Source: Anaerotignum sp. MSJ-24 (GTDB taxonomy: Bacteria; Bacillota; Clostridia; Lachnospirales; Anaerotignaceae). From it: a stretch of DNA of 64,000 bases. The notes under the pieces are model-generated. The model did no database searches. It saw only the letters and a list, made by a program, of their open reading frames with translations, and had not been told where the DNA came from. The DNA is taken from contig NZ_JAHLPX010000002.1 in the NCBI RefSeq assembly GCF_018918145.1, forward strand, positions 1-64,000, given 5' to 3'. How positions within the stretch are numbered: the stretch's first letter is position 1; each line of letters opens with the position of its first letter. The translations under genes were made by a program, and so were the position numbers. Shown piece by piece: positions 44,165 through 53,682 of the stretch.

Positions 44165-45370
44165 TCATTTATTTTTTAATGCCTCTGCCATTCTGTTAAG
44201 TCCCTTTTCTATTATTGATCTCGGCATAGCAAAATTAAGTCTTACAAAACCATCTGCATTACCTACAAACATATCGTTTCCGCCCTCAAGGAGAACTCCT
44301 GCATTGTTTGCGAAAAATTCCGATAAATTTTCACCCTTTACAAAATATCCTCTCATGTCAACCCATGCAAGATATGTTGATTCCGGTATATAGAAATTAG
44401 CCTTTGGCATATTCTCCTTAAAAAATTTATCCGCAAATGCAAAATTTCCGTCAAGGTATTCCTTAAGTCCGTCAAGCCATTCATCGCCTTTTTCATAAGC
44501 AGCCTGTGCAGCCGCAAGAGAAATCGGGTTGAGCGAACCGGAAGTAAAATCTGTGCTTCTCATGGCGTTTCTGAGTGCCTTATCTCTTATAATTATATTG
44601 GACAGCATAAGTCCGGCAAGATTAAATGTTTTGCTCGGAGCCATACAGGTAACAAGCTTATCATAATCGCCCATAATCTTTGCCATAGGAATATGCTTAT
44701 TTCCTGTTCTTATAACATCACAGTGAATTTCATCCGATATAATCCAGAGATTATATTTTTTTACTATATCGGCAACCTTCTTAAGCTCGTCCTCTGTCCA
44801 CATTCTGCCTGTCGGGTTGTGAGGATTACACCAGATAACGGCTTTTACGTTTTTATTCGACGCCTTTTTCTCAAAATCATCAAAATCTATCGTAAAATAT
44901 CCGTTTGTATTGATTAGATCCGAGCATACGTAATCAATTCCGTTGAACTGTGCCGCACCTCTGAACTGCTTATATGACGGTGTTGTTATAAGCAGACTGC
45001 CTTTCTTTTCCGTCATTATTCCGATAAGCTGATATATTGCTGCAACAACACCCTGAGTGAACATAAGCTCTTCTTTCGGGAACTCCCAGTCATATTTTTT
45101 TCTGCACCAATCGCAGAAGGCGTTATAATAATCATCATTGAATGTTCTTGTATATCCGAAAATGCCGTGGTCTGCTCTTTCCTTTATTGCATCTATTATT
45201 TCCGGAGCGGTTTTAAATTCCATATCGGCAACCCACATACGGACAAAATCTTCGTCCGCATAATTAAACTTCTTGTCCGGTCCTGCATGGAATATGTACT
45301 GACGGAAACCGTCTGTATTGAGTGCATTGGTATTTCTTCTGTCAATTATTTCGTCAAAATTGTATTTCAA
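44165..45370 (-). CDS. patB: MalY/PatB-type PLP-dependent C-S lyase
   Basis: 401 aa. Class I/II aminotransferase fold: MWVADMEFKTAPEIIDAI, WCNPHNPTGRMW and the PLP-lysine in MAPSKTFNLAGLMLS. MalY/PatB enzymes cleave cystathionine to homocysteine, which fits the adjacent methionine synthase genes. Begins at TTG with GGAGG 7 nt upstream, and lies 28 nt after the homocysteine methyltransferase fusion gene. Confidence 0.85.
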   Translation of the reverse strand: MKYNFDEIIDRRNTNALNTDGFRQYIFHAGPDKKFNYADEDFVRMWVADMEFKTAPEIIDAIKERADHGIFGYTRTFNDDYYNAFCDWCRKKYDWEFPKEELMFTQGVVAAIYQLIGIMTEKKGSLLITTPSYKQFRGAAQFNGIDYVCSDLINTNGYFTIDFDDFEKKASNKNVKAVIWCNPHNPTGRMWTEDELKKVADIVKKYNLWIISDEIHCDVIRTGNKHIPMAKIMGDYDKLVTCMAPSKTFNLAGLMLSNIIIRDKALRNAMRSTDFTSGSLNPISLAAAQAAYEKGDEWLDGLKEYLDGNFAFADKFFKENMPKANFYIPESTYLAWVDMRGYFVKGENLSEFFANNAGVLLEGGNDMFVGNADGFVRLNFAMPRSIIEKGLNRMAEALKNK

Positions 45371-45397
45371 TTTACTGCCTCCAAAATATATAATCTT

Positions 45398-47164
45398 TTA
45401 TTTTTCAATTTTGTTTATTATATCACATATTACATCTGCTCTTGAAAACGGTGTCATAAAATAATATCCGTCAGCAATGTCCTTAACCTTTTCAGCAATA
45501 TCAACGGATATTTTTATTCCGAGCTCAACACTTTCTTCCTTGCTCAGTCCTTTGAACATTTCAATAATCTTATCTTCAACATTTATGCCCGATATTTCGC
45601 TTTCCATAAAGCAAGCATTCCTATAGCTCATTACAGGAATTATTCCGGCAAGTATCTTTCCGCTAAGCTCCTGTTTTGCTCTTTTAAGATTTTCAAAGCC
45701 TTTTTCCGTAAGCACCGGCTGAGTAAGAAAGCCTTCCATTCCGTTAAGCTCCTTTTCCTTAGCCATTTTGAGCTGGACATCAAAATTCTTTGCGTTTATG
45801 TTCAATGCGCCGAATGTATGGAATCCGTCGGGAAAAACAGTTTCGTTAAGCGTTCTTACATATTTTGCAAGCATACGCGAATTGAAATTAAACACGCTCT
45901 TTACTTCATCTCTCTGTGCCGAAGGAATAGGATCGCCGGTAACGATAAGCACATTTCTTATGTTCTCTATATTCAGGCCGAGAAGAAGTGCTTTTGTTGC
46001 ATTTATGTTTCTGTCACGACAGGTAAGATGAGGAATAACATCAATATTAAGCTCTCTTTTCAGCTTACAGGCAAGAAGCGAGCTGTCCACTCTTGCCCTT
46101 GCTATCGGGCAGTCGGCAATGGTTATTATATCCACTCCGGCATTTTTGAGCATTCCGGCATTTTTCATAAACTTGCTTATATCGGCATTTTCCGGAGGAT
46201 CCAGTTCAACCGCTATAACCTTTTTGCCTTCGGAAAGCTTTCTGTTGAACTGTGGAACATATCTGATTATTTCAGAAGAATTGCTGTCGTTCTCCTCTTC
46301 CTTTATATCACTGGATATGCTTTCGGAAAGCACTTCTATTGTTCTCCTTATGTAGTCCGGAGTTGTTCCGCAGCAGCCTCCGAGTATTGATGCACCGCAT
46401 TCTGCCATATCACGCATTTTAAAAGCGAAATAATCCGGACTGCTTTCAAAATATGTTCTGTTGTTTATAACCGTAGGATAGCCGGAGTTCGGCATAACGC
46501 TGAACGGCTTGCTGAATTTCTTAAGGCTCTTGAAATAGCTGAACATATGGTGAGGACCGGAAACGCAGTTAATACCTATCGCATCTATCCATTTGCATTC
46601 ATCTGCCGCCGAAAGCAACTCTTCTCCAAGCTCTCCTTCCTTTGTGTATCCGTCGGGAAAAACCGCAAAGGAAACAAGCACAAATGCGTCCGGATTGACC
46701 GATTTTATATATTCGGCAGTTTCCGCAATGCCTCTGTAATTGGAAAGCGTTTCAAGCAGAAAGTTCTCGGCACCGAGCTCAAGAAATATCTCTGCATTCT
46801 TTTTGTATTTAACGGCAACATTAACATCTTCCGTTGCCTGAATATGTCCTATATCCGCAAAAACATATGTATCGCTGTCGTTTGCGACAAGCTCTGCATT
46901 TTTCCAGCCTGCCTCAAGAACGGCTTTAAGCTGTGCTTCATCACCGTTATAGTTATCTATATTTGCGGCAAATGTATTTGTCTTTATTGCATGACTGCCT
47001 GCCTCGATATATTCCCTGTGTATGCCGTATATTTTCATAAAATCCGTAACATTCACATTTTCGCAGCGTTCTGCCATTGTTCTGTATTTTGAGGCAAAGT
47101 ATGTACCCATACTTCCATCAAATATAAGCTTATCATGTTTAAGAAAATCTCTTATATTTTCCAT
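45398..47164 (-). CDS. yitJ: Homocysteine S-methyltransferase/methylenetetrahydrofolate reductase fusion
   Basis: 588 aa. The N-terminal half is a zinc-dependent homocysteine methyltransferase (LIFDGSMGTYFASK, GINCVSGPHH, ILGGCCGTTPDYIR). The C-terminal half is a MetF-like barrel (VIAVELDPPENADISKF, HLTCRDRN, ALLLGLNIENIRNVLIVTGDPI, GMEGFLTQPV). The type is YitJ of Bacillus. It could supply methyltetrahydrofolate to the adjacent MetH. Its ATG overlaps the metH stop. Confidence 0.9.
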   Translation of the reverse strand: MENIRDFLKHDKLIFDGSMGTYFASKYRTMAERCENVNVTDFMKIYGIHREYIEAGSHAIKTNTFAANIDNYNGDEAQLKAVLEAGWKNAELVANDSDTYVFADIGHIQATEDVNVAVKYKKNAEIFLELGAENFLLETLSNYRGIAETAEYIKSVNPDAFVLVSFAVFPDGYTKEGELGEELLSAADECKWIDAIGINCVSGPHHMFSYFKSLKKFSKPFSVMPNSGYPTVINNRTYFESSPDYFAFKMRDMAECGASILGGCCGTTPDYIRRTIEVLSESISSDIKEEENDSNSSEIIRYVPQFNRKLSEGKKVIAVELDPPENADISKFMKNAGMLKNAGVDIITIADCPIARARVDSSLLACKLKRELNIDVIPHLTCRDRNINATKALLLGLNIENIRNVLIVTGDPIPSAQRDEVKSVFNFNSRMLAKYVRTLNETVFPDGFHTFGALNINAKNFDVQLKMAKEKELNGMEGFLTQPVLTEKGFENLKRAKQELSGKILAGIIPVMSYRNACFMESEISGINVEDKIIEMFKGLSKEESVELGIKISVDIAEKVKDIADGYYFMTPFSRADVICDIINKIEK

Positions 47165-49563
47165 CAGCCGAATACCTCCTTTGCAAAATCAACCGTAGCC
47201 TTTGCGTCCTTTGCATAGCAATCGGCACCTATCATTTTTGCATATTCCTCCGTAAGAACAGCACCTCCGACAACTATTTTGCATCCATGTCCGCTTGCTC
47301 TTAACATATCGACTGTTTCCTTCATACTGTTTAATGTTGTTGTCATAAGCGCACTTAAGCCGACAAGCTTAACATCTTCTTTAATTGCCGTTTCAACAAC
47401 AGTTTCGGGAGGTACATCTCGTCCGAGGTCAATAACCTGATAGCCGTAATTTTCAAGAATTACTTTAACTATGTTTTTGCCTATGTCGTGAATATCACCT
47501 TTAACTGTGGCAAGAATTATTTTTCCTTTCGATACCGAGCCTGTTCCTTTCGCGAGTATGCTCTTTTTTATTACCTCAAAGGCCTCGCATGATGCCGCCG
47601 CCGAATTGATAAGCTGAGGAAGGAATATTTCCTGTTTTTCGTATCTTTCGCCTACTCGGTCAAGTGCCGGAATAAGCAGTTCATTTATTATTTCAAGCTC
47701 TGTTTTTTCTTTAAGAAGCTCTTTGGTTAATCGAGCCGTTTCCTCTTTCAGACCTTTGGAGACCGCATAGCCTATTCCTGTTTCGCTATCGGCTCCGTTA
47801 GACTTTTTTTCCGTTGTCTGCACAACCTTCTGCTCGGTCCTTCCCGAAAAACGCTCGATATATTTTTCGCTGTTTACATCCTCACCGCTTAATACACGAT
47901 AGGAGCATACAGCGTCCATAACAGCCTGCTGATTTGGATTGATTATAGGCAAATCAAGTCCGGCATACATGGCCTGTGTAAGGAAGTTTGTTGTTATATA
48001 TTCTCTTGCCGGAAGTCCGAAGGAAATATTCGATACACCGAGAACATTGTGAAGTCCGAGCTTTTCCTTTACATATCTTACCGCTTTAAGCGTTTCCACT
48101 GCCTGCTCCTGCTGCGCCGAAACCGTAAGCGTAAGGCAGTCGATAAATACATCTTCCTTATTTATTCCCATGCTCATTGCTTTATCAAGTATTCTTTCGG
48201 CAATGGCAATTCTCTTTTCGGCTGTATCGGGTATGCCGTTTTCGTCCATGGCAAGTCCGATTACAGACGCACCGTATTTTTTAACGATAGGCAGTATTGT
48301 ATTAATCTTTTCATCTTCGCCGTTTACGGAATTTACAATAGCCTTTCCGTTGAATATTCTTAAGCCTGCCTCAATGGCTTCAGGATCTGACGAGTCTATC
48401 TGGAGAGGAAGGTCGCATACAGACTGAATTGTCTTAACAACCTTAATCATCATTTCTTTTTCATTTATACCGGGCATACCGACATTAACGTCAAGTATGT
48501 CAGCACCGGCCTCTGCCTGTTCAATGGCTCTTTCGGCAATATATGCCATATCGCCTTCACGAAGTGCCTGCTGAAAACGCTTTTTGCCTGTAGGGTTTAT
48601 TCTTTCGCCGATAACTCTTACTCCGTCAACCGTAACAACCTTTGACGGCGAACAAAGAACTGTTTTTCTTTCAACCTTTGCTCTTTCATTCTTTATTGGC
48701 AAAACAGCTTTTACTACCTCTTTTATGTATTCGGGAGTTGTTCCGCAGCAGCCGCCCATTACTCTTATACCTATTTTGGCATACTGTTTCATGCTTTCCG
48801 CAAACTTATCGGCAGTAATGTCATAGGTATTTGTTATGGGATCGGGAAGTCCGGCATTTGCCTTTACGACAACGGGAAGTGTCGTTGCCATTGCAAGTCT
48901 TTTTGCTATCGGGAAAATCTCATCGGGGCCAAGCGAACAGTTTATGCCTACTCCGTCAGCACCGAGTCCTTCCAGAACAGCCGCCATTGCCTCAACGGAA
49001 CAGCCGGTAAATGTTCTTCCGTTTTCCTCAAAGGTCATTGTACAAATAACGGGAAGTGATGTATTTTCCTTAGCCGCAAGAAGTCCGGCCTTTACCTCAT
49101 ACAAATCCGTCATTGTTTCAAAAACGATAATATCACAGCCGGCTTTTTCTCCTATAACAACCATTTCCTTGAAAATATCGTAAGCACTTTCAAAGGACAA
49201 TGTTCCCGAAGGCTCAAGCAATTCTCCGATAGGGCCTATATCAAGCGCAACCATTGCATTAGTGCCTTCAACGGCATTTTTTGCACATTTAACAGCCGCC
49301 TCTATTACCTTATCGACCTCAAGACCTGTCCCTTCAAGCTTATGTCTGTTTGCACCGAAGGTATTTGCATAGACAATTTGGCTTCCTGCCTCAACATACT
49401 GTCTGTGTATATCCGTAATTATTTCCGGCTTTTCTATACATATTGCCTCCGGTCTTTCACCGAGCTTAAGACCTGCTTTCTGGAGCATTGTTCCCATTGC
49501 TCCGTCAAGGAACAGAAATCCGTCCTTCATTAATTTATCTAATCTGTTTACTTTATCTGCCAC
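47164..49563 (-). CDS. metH: Cobalamin-dependent methionine synthase lacking the activation domain
   Basis: About 800 aa. Order: homocysteine-binding domain with GGCCGTTPEYIKEV, pterin-binding domain (VIGERINPTGKKRFQQA), a helical cap (~residues 640-720), and the B12-binding domain with VKGDIHDIGKNIV (the DxHxxG His) and VVGGAVLTEEYA. The usual C-terminal AdoMet activation domain is missing and is supplied by the preceding gene. GTG 49563 follows AGGAGA within the end of that gene. It transfers methyl from methyltetrahydrofolate to homocysteine. Confidence 0.93.
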   Translation of the reverse strand: MADKVNRLDKLMKDGFLFLDGAMGTMLQKAGLKLGERPEAICIEKPEIITDIHRQYVEAGSQIVYANTFGANRHKLEGTGLEVDKVIEAAVKCAKNAVEGTNAMVALDIGPIGELLEPSGTLSFESAYDIFKEMVVIGEKAGCDIIVFETMTDLYEVKAGLLAAKENTSLPVICTMTFEENGRTFTGCSVEAMAAVLEGLGADGVGINCSLGPDEIFPIAKRLAMATTLPVVVKANAGLPDPITNTYDITADKFAESMKQYAKIGIRVMGGCCGTTPEYIKEVVKAVLPIKNERAKVERKTVLCSPSKVVTVDGVRVIGERINPTGKKRFQQALREGDMAYIAERAIEQAEAGADILDVNVGMPGINEKEMMIKVVKTIQSVCDLPLQIDSSDPEAIEAGLRIFNGKAIVNSVNGEDEKINTILPIVKKYGASVIGLAMDENGIPDTAEKRIAIAERILDKAMSMGINKEDVFIDCLTLTVSAQQEQAVETLKAVRYVKEKLGLHNVLGVSNISFGLPAREYITTNFLTQAMYAGLDLPIINPNQQAVMDAVCSYRVLSGEDVNSEKYIERFSGRTEQKVVQTTEKKSNGADSETGIGYAVSKGLKEETARLTKELLKEKTELEIINELLIPALDRVGERYEKQEIFLPQLINSAAASCEAFEVIKKSILAKGTGSVSKGKIILATVKGDIHDIGKNIVKVILENYGYQVIDLGRDVPPETVVETAIKEDVKLVGLSALMTTTLNSMKETVDMLRASGHGCKIVVGGAVLTEEYAKMIGADCYAKDAKATVDFAKEVFG

Positions 49564-50227
49564 AACTTTTATCTCCTTTTCGGTACTCACAATTTTCAAA
49601 CATGGAACAGCTTTCACAGCCTCGGAACCGTTTTTCTTTAGGCTTATCGGAAATTCCCATTATAGCTGTAACCGTCTTTCTCGGTATCATTATTCCGCCG
49701 GAGCTTAGGCTGACGCCTATATTTTTTTCGGTTCTCAGCATTGTGCAAATATCCTTCTGCTGTTCAAAGGGCATATCTCCGTATCCCGGAGAAAATCTGT
49801 CGGTTAAAAACAAGCCCTGTTTATTCACCTTTTCTTCAAGCTCATTCTGGAAATTGTCACATACGTTTTCAATGGCCGAGCTTGCACAGCAATCAAATAT
49901 CAAAGCCGAATACATATCCGTAATCTGTATTGCCCTGAGCTTTTTTTCTATCTCCATTCCGAGAGTAGCCGCCATGAGCACCGCTTTTTTACAGCCCTCA
50001 AGCATTTTCTTTATGTCATTTCCGCCGGGAATAAAATTTGTTCCCGAAAAACAGAAATTATCTTCAATATCAAAAACCATATATGTTACAGCCGGCTGTG
50101 CCGTTTTTATAACATCTTCGGAAATTCTCTGTATATCGTTTATTGTTTTTTCGTCCGTAGCTCCGCCCTTATAGCCGAGGTATTTCAGCACTTCATTGCG
50201 GTTTACGGAATTAAGTGTACCTTTCAT
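49553..50227 (-). CDS. MetH activation-domain protein (separate)
   Basis: 224 aa. Resembles the reactivation domain of cobalamin-dependent methionine synthase, encoded as a stand-alone protein: LRAIQITDMYSALIFDCCAS, RFSPGYGDMPFEQQKDI and GISLSSGG-like GVSLSSGGIMIPRKTVTAIMG, with a C-terminal cysteine-rich tail CESCSMFENCEYR. It likely provides AdoMet-dependent reductive remethylation of the cobalamin bound to the adjacent truncated MetH. First gene of the methionine operon. Confidence 0.85.
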   Translation of the reverse strand: MKGTLNSVNRNEVLKYLGYKGGATDEKTINDIQRISEDVIKTAQPAVTYMVFDIEDNFCFSGTNFIPGGNDIKKMLEGCKKAVLMAATLGMEIEKKLRAIQITDMYSALIFDCCASSAIENVCDNFQNELEEKVNKQGLFLTDRFSPGYGDMPFEQQKDICTMLRTEKNIGVSLSSGGIMIPRKTVTAIMGISDKPKEKRFRGCESCSMFENCEYRKGDKSCGR

Positions 50228-50335
50228 AACATCACCGTAAAAGCTTATAGTGGATTAATTTTAGCACAAAACCTACTTTATTGCTATACTTTTGTATCAA
50301 TCGTCATTTGTAAAATACAAATTCACAAAAATTAA

Positions 50336-50362
50336 AGCATCTGACGAAACACATCAGATGCT
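50336..50362 (-). terminator. Terminator after the antitoxin gene
   Basis: AGCATCTGA pairs with TCAGATGCT, with a T-rich tail on the minus strand. Confidence 0.7.
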
Positions 50363-50423
50363 GTTAAAAATCATATATTCTTTAAAACCATTTTAACATA
50401 AATATTAATTGTACAAATCAAAT

Positions 50424-50717
50424 TTACTTGCGTGTCGCCTGTATCGGCACAAATTCAATCTTTAACTGCATTCCCATACCTGTCGCAAGCTTCTTCAAAA
50501 GCTTTAACGACGGATTTTTTGTTCCGTTTTCAAGCTTACTTATATCTGCCTGATCAATTCCGGTACGTGAAGCAAGTTCTTTTTGTGTCAAATTTTGTTT
50601 AATACGCATATCTACCATTGCACGAATAACATCCATTTCAGGCTGTATCTCATTCCATTCCTTTTCAAATTCCGGATCCTTTAATTGTTCATTCAACAAC
50701 TCTCTGAATTCACTCAT
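50424..50717 (-). CDS. higA: HigA-type XRE antitoxin
   Basis: 97 aa. A C-terminal Cro-type HTH (KQNLTQKELASRTGIDQADISKLENG) and a helical N-terminus (MSEFRELLNEQLKDPEFEKEW). The family normally follows a HigB/RelE toxin gene and neutralises it. Here the upstream toxin reading frame is broken, so the antitoxin is an orphan, possibly kept as a regulator. GAAGGG precedes the ATG. Confidence 0.85.
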   Translation of the reverse strand: MSEFRELLNEQLKDPEFEKEWNEIQPEMDVIRAMVDMRIKQNLTQKELASRTGIDQADISKLENGTKNPSLKLLKKLATGMGMQLKIEFVPIQATRK

Positions 50718-51052
50718 TATCTATCATTCCCTTCTAAAAAATCTCTTCTATATTTTTTAGCAAGAGCAATTTCATTTTGCGGAGTTTTTTGTATTTTCTT
50801 AACAAATCCGTTTGTTAAGATTATTCTCCCTTCATAATAGAAAAAAATACAGAACTCTCTAAATATCCGAGCCAACCTTTGCACGTAATTCAAATATACC
50901 GTCATCTAACGATTTACTATATGGCTCTCTTAATTGATTGCCGTACTGTTCCAAAATATCAATCAAGCCGAAAATTTTAGTATACCGATTTTAGCCAAAA
51001 TTGAAGTTAAAGCGGCAAATACAGATGAAAGGACCGCAAACAACAGCCACAT
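50717..51052 (-). pseudogene. Decayed HigB toxin fused to an EamA-transporter 5' remnant
   Basis: On the minus strand the first ~25 codons read as an EamA-transporter N-terminus (MWLLFAVLSSVFAALTSILA and KIGI). The frame then continues as HigB-like: GLIDILEQYGNQLREPYSKS, DDGIFELRAKVGSDI, where it hits a stop. The remaining HigB part (FYYEGRIILTNGF, AKKYRRDFLEG) is in another frame. The toxin is therefore inactive. Confidence 0.7.
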
Positions 51053-51081
51053 AAAGCATCCCAAAATTTAAATAATAACAA

Positions 51082-51104
51082 AGGCACTGTCAAAGACAGT
51101 GCCT
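51082..51104 (-). terminator. Terminator of the DJ-1/PfpI gene
   Basis: AGGCACTGTC, AAA loop, GACAGTGCCT. Confidence 0.8.
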
Positions 51105-51130
51105 AAAAGTAATTAATTTATTTCGGTTAA

Positions 51131-51709
51131 TTAGATTTCGATTTTAGCACCCATAAGTTTAACGAATTCTCTTACGATTGCCGCATCTCCGGGCCATGCA
51201 GGTGATGTAACAAGGTTGCCGTCAACAACTGCCTGATCTGCCGGTACTTCAACATATGTACCGCCGGCAAGAGTGATGTCAGGGCCAACTGCAGGATAGC
51301 ATGTAGCCTTTCTTCCTTTAAGTACATTAGCTGCTGTAAGAATCTGAGGTCCATGGCAGATAGATGCAACAGGAAGATTGTTGTTCATGAAATACTGAAC
51401 GATTTCGATTACTCTGGGATTAAGTCTGATATATTCGGGAGCTCTGCCGCCTGTCATGAAAAGACCTGCATACTCTGTAACATCAACCTTATCAAAATCT
51501 GCTGTAAGTGCGAAGTTATGACCGCTCTTTTCAACATATGTCTGGTCGCCTACAAAGTCATGAACAGCTGTCTTAACGATGTCGCCTGCCTTTTTATCGG
51601 GGCAAACTACGTCTACCTGATAACCGAGCATCTGCATACTCTGGAAAGGTACCATTGTCTCATAATCCTCTGTAAAATCGCCTGCAAGCATTAATACTTT
51701 TTTAGCCAT
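51131..51709 (-). CDS. DJ-1/PfpI family protein
   Basis: 192 aa. The Cys-containing nucleophile elbow [16 protein letters not shown], with an upstream GDFTEDYE Glu and [14 protein letters not shown], marks the DJ-1/PfpI superfamily. Members include proteases, deglycases and chaperones; the role is not fixed. GGAGG precedes the ATG. Transcribed alone. Confidence 0.85.
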   Translation of the reverse strand: MAKKVLMLAGDFTEDYETMVPFQSMQMLGYQVDVVCPDKKAGDIVKTAVHDFVGDQTYVEKSGHNFALTADFDKVDVTEYAGLFMTGGRAPEYIRLNPRVIEIVQYFMNNNLPVASICHGPQILTAANVLKGRKATCYPAVGPDITLAGGTYVEVPADQAVVDGNLVTSPAWPGDAAIVREFVKLMGAKIEI

Positions 51710-51831
51710 AATGAATTCCTCCTTATATTTTTATGAACTAATTATAATACAATTTATTCATATAAACAAGTATACATCGGTCTTTTTTTATAAAATTCTG
51801 ATTAAATATTCATTAAAGCTAAAGCTGTATA

Positions 51832-52086
51832 TCAAAAAGCATCTTTCATTATTACATCTTTCAGAAAGCTGTTAAATTCATTATATTCAGCATCGGTAAG
51901 CTTATTCGGACGGCTCATAACAATCAGCTCATGTCCGGAATTTCCGATATGATACGGAGGATGAATATGAGAATACTGATTTTTAACAAAACCGCATCTT
52001 TCATAAAAGCCCTTTCTTCTTATTGAAATATCGTCAACAGGAGGATCTATTTCAAGAATCAGTCCTATTTCTTTCAATAAATCCAA
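51832..52086 (-). pseudogene. C-terminal fragment of a GNAT acetyltransferase
   Basis: 84 residues matching only the last half of an acetyltransferase (FYERCGFVKNQYSHIHPPYH). The acetyl-CoA-binding N-terminal half is missing, and only ~30 nt separate its start from the glyA terminator. No ribosome site is clear. Probably a deletion remnant. Confidence 0.55.
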
Positions 52087-52116
52087 TATTCTCTCTCCAT
52101 AAATAATTATATAATA

Positions 52117-52148
52117 AAACCCATCCGGGACTGCTCCCGAATGGGTTT
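52117..52148 (-). terminator. Terminator of glyA
   Basis: AAACCCAT/ATGGGTTT with an inner CGGGA/TCCCG stem. Confidence 0.8.
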
Positions 52149-52182
52149 GTATTTTACCTAAATTTACCTAAGGCAAACTATA

Positions 52183-53424
52183 TTACTCATAAAGAGGATA
52201 TTTCTTTGTAAGTGCATCAACTCTTGCGATAGCCTCTGCCTTAAAGCCTTCAAAGTCTTTAAGTGTGCCTGAAATAATTGCTGCGATTTCCTTCATATCT
52301 TCTTCTTTCATGCCTCTTGTTGTAACGGCAGGTGTACCAAGACGAACACCGCTTGTTACGAAAGGTGACTGAGGATCGAAAGGAATTGTATTCTTATTGC
52401 ATGTAACTCTTACTTCGTCAAGCATCTTTTCAGCATCTTTGCCTGTTACATTGTATTTTCTGAGGTCAACAAGCATAAGGTGGTTATCTGTTCCGCCTGA
52501 AACGATGTCAAGGCCGTTTGCCATAAGTCCTTCTGCAAGAGCCTTAGCGTTCTTAACAACCTGTGTCATATATTCCTTATATTCGGGTGTAAGAGCCTCT
52601 TTGAAGCATACAGCCTTAGCCGCAATGATGTGCATAAGAGGACCGCCCTGTATTCCGGGGAAAATAGCTTTGTCAATCTTCTGTGCATACTCTTCCTTGC
52701 ACATAATCATACCGCCTCTGGGGCCTCTGAGTGTCTTATGTGTTGTTGTTGTAACGAAATCAGCATAAGGTACAGGTGAAGGATGAAGTCCTGTTGCAAC
52801 AAGACCTGCGATATGAGCAATATCTACCATAAGATATGCTCCTACCTTCTTGGCAATCTTTGAAATTCTTTCAAAGTCGATTGTTCTTGCATATGCACTT
52901 GCTCCGGCAACGATAAGTTTGGGCTTTGCTTCAACAGCAATTCTCTCAAATTCATCATAATCGATGAAGCCTGTTTCGTCTACACCGTAAGGTACAACGT
53001 GGAAATATTTACCCGAAATATTAACCGGTGAACCGTGTGAAAGATGTCCGCCATGGCTTAAGTTCATACCAAGGATAGTATCTCCCGGCTCAAGCATAGC
53101 AAAATAAACAGCAATGTTTGCCTGGCTGCCTGAATGAGGCTGAACATTAACATGTTCACAGCCGAAAAGCTGTTTTGCTCTTTCCCTTGCAAGGTTTTCA
53201 ACAACGTCTACGTTTACACAGCCGCCGTAATAACGCTTTCCGGGATAGCCTTCTGCATATTTATTTGTAAGATGTGTTCCCATTGCATCCATAACAGCAG
53301 GTGAAACAAAGTTTTCAGATGCAATAAGCTCGATATTATCTCTCTGACGCTTAAGTTCTGCCTCCATAGCCTGTACAATTTCAGGATCTTCAGCAGCAAT
53401 TCTTGAGAAATCAAGTACGCTCAT
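52183..53424 (-). CDS. glyA: Serine hydroxymethyltransferase
   Basis: 413 aa, full length. It interconverts serine and glycine with tetrahydrofolate. The PLP lysine lies in [15 protein letters not shown] and the N-terminal [17 protein letters not shown] is typical. AAGGAGG precedes the ATG. It is divergent from the ThrE-type exporter genes, consistent with one-carbon and serine metabolism in this region. Confidence 0.97.
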   Translation of the reverse strand: MSVLDFSRIAAEDPEIVQAMEAELKRQRDNIELIASENFVSPAVMDAMGTHLTNKYAEGYPGKRYYGGCVNVDVVENLARERAKQLFGCEHVNVQPHSGSQANIAVYFAMLEPGDTILGMNLSHGGHLSHGSPVNISGKYFHVVPYGVDETGFIDYDEFERIAVEAKPKLIVAGASAYARTIDFERISKIAKKVGAYLMVDIAHIAGLVATGLHPSPVPYADFVTTTTHKTLRGPRGGMIMCKEEYAQKIDKAIFPGIQGGPLMHIIAAKAVCFKEALTPEYKEYMTQVVKNAKALAEGLMANGLDIVSGGTDNHLMLVDLRKYNVTGKDAEKMLDEVRVTCNKNTIPFDPQSPFVTSGVRLGTPAVTTRGMKEEDMKEIAAIISGTLKDFEGFKAEAIARVDALTKKYPLYE

Positions 53425-53478
53425 TTAAAATATCCTCCTTGAATTATATTTGTAATTTCTAAACTTACAACGAATAAT

Positions 53479-53507
53479 ATTATATACCAAAATTCGGCTA
53501 ATGTCAC
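53479..53507 (-). promoter_or_regulatory. Promoter of glyA
   Basis: GTGACA (53507-53502), 17 nt, TATAAT (53484-53479). The remaining 53510-53682 holds nothing else clear. Confidence 0.5.
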
Positions 53508-53682
53508 CAAATTTTTTGTATCAGCCGTTTTATGCTCTGTTCTGTCAAATATGTATAACAAAACGTCAAAAAATTTGTTTATAATTGTCATTATATTTTT
53601 ATCTGACATTCTGTTATCATGTATGTTATGCAAATTTTCAATTAAACCATGCAGTTTGATACAGTCAGGAGATGCAGTTTAG

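Noticed and set aside
50228-50423. Cobalamin or SAM riboswitch upstream of the MetH operon
   Set aside because: The gap to the antitoxin is short and contains only the terminator hairpin, with no recognisable B12-box or SAM-box.
53421-53633. 70-aa minus-strand frame upstream of glyA
   Set aside because: It covers the glyA promoter and lacks a ribosome site or recognisable protein features.
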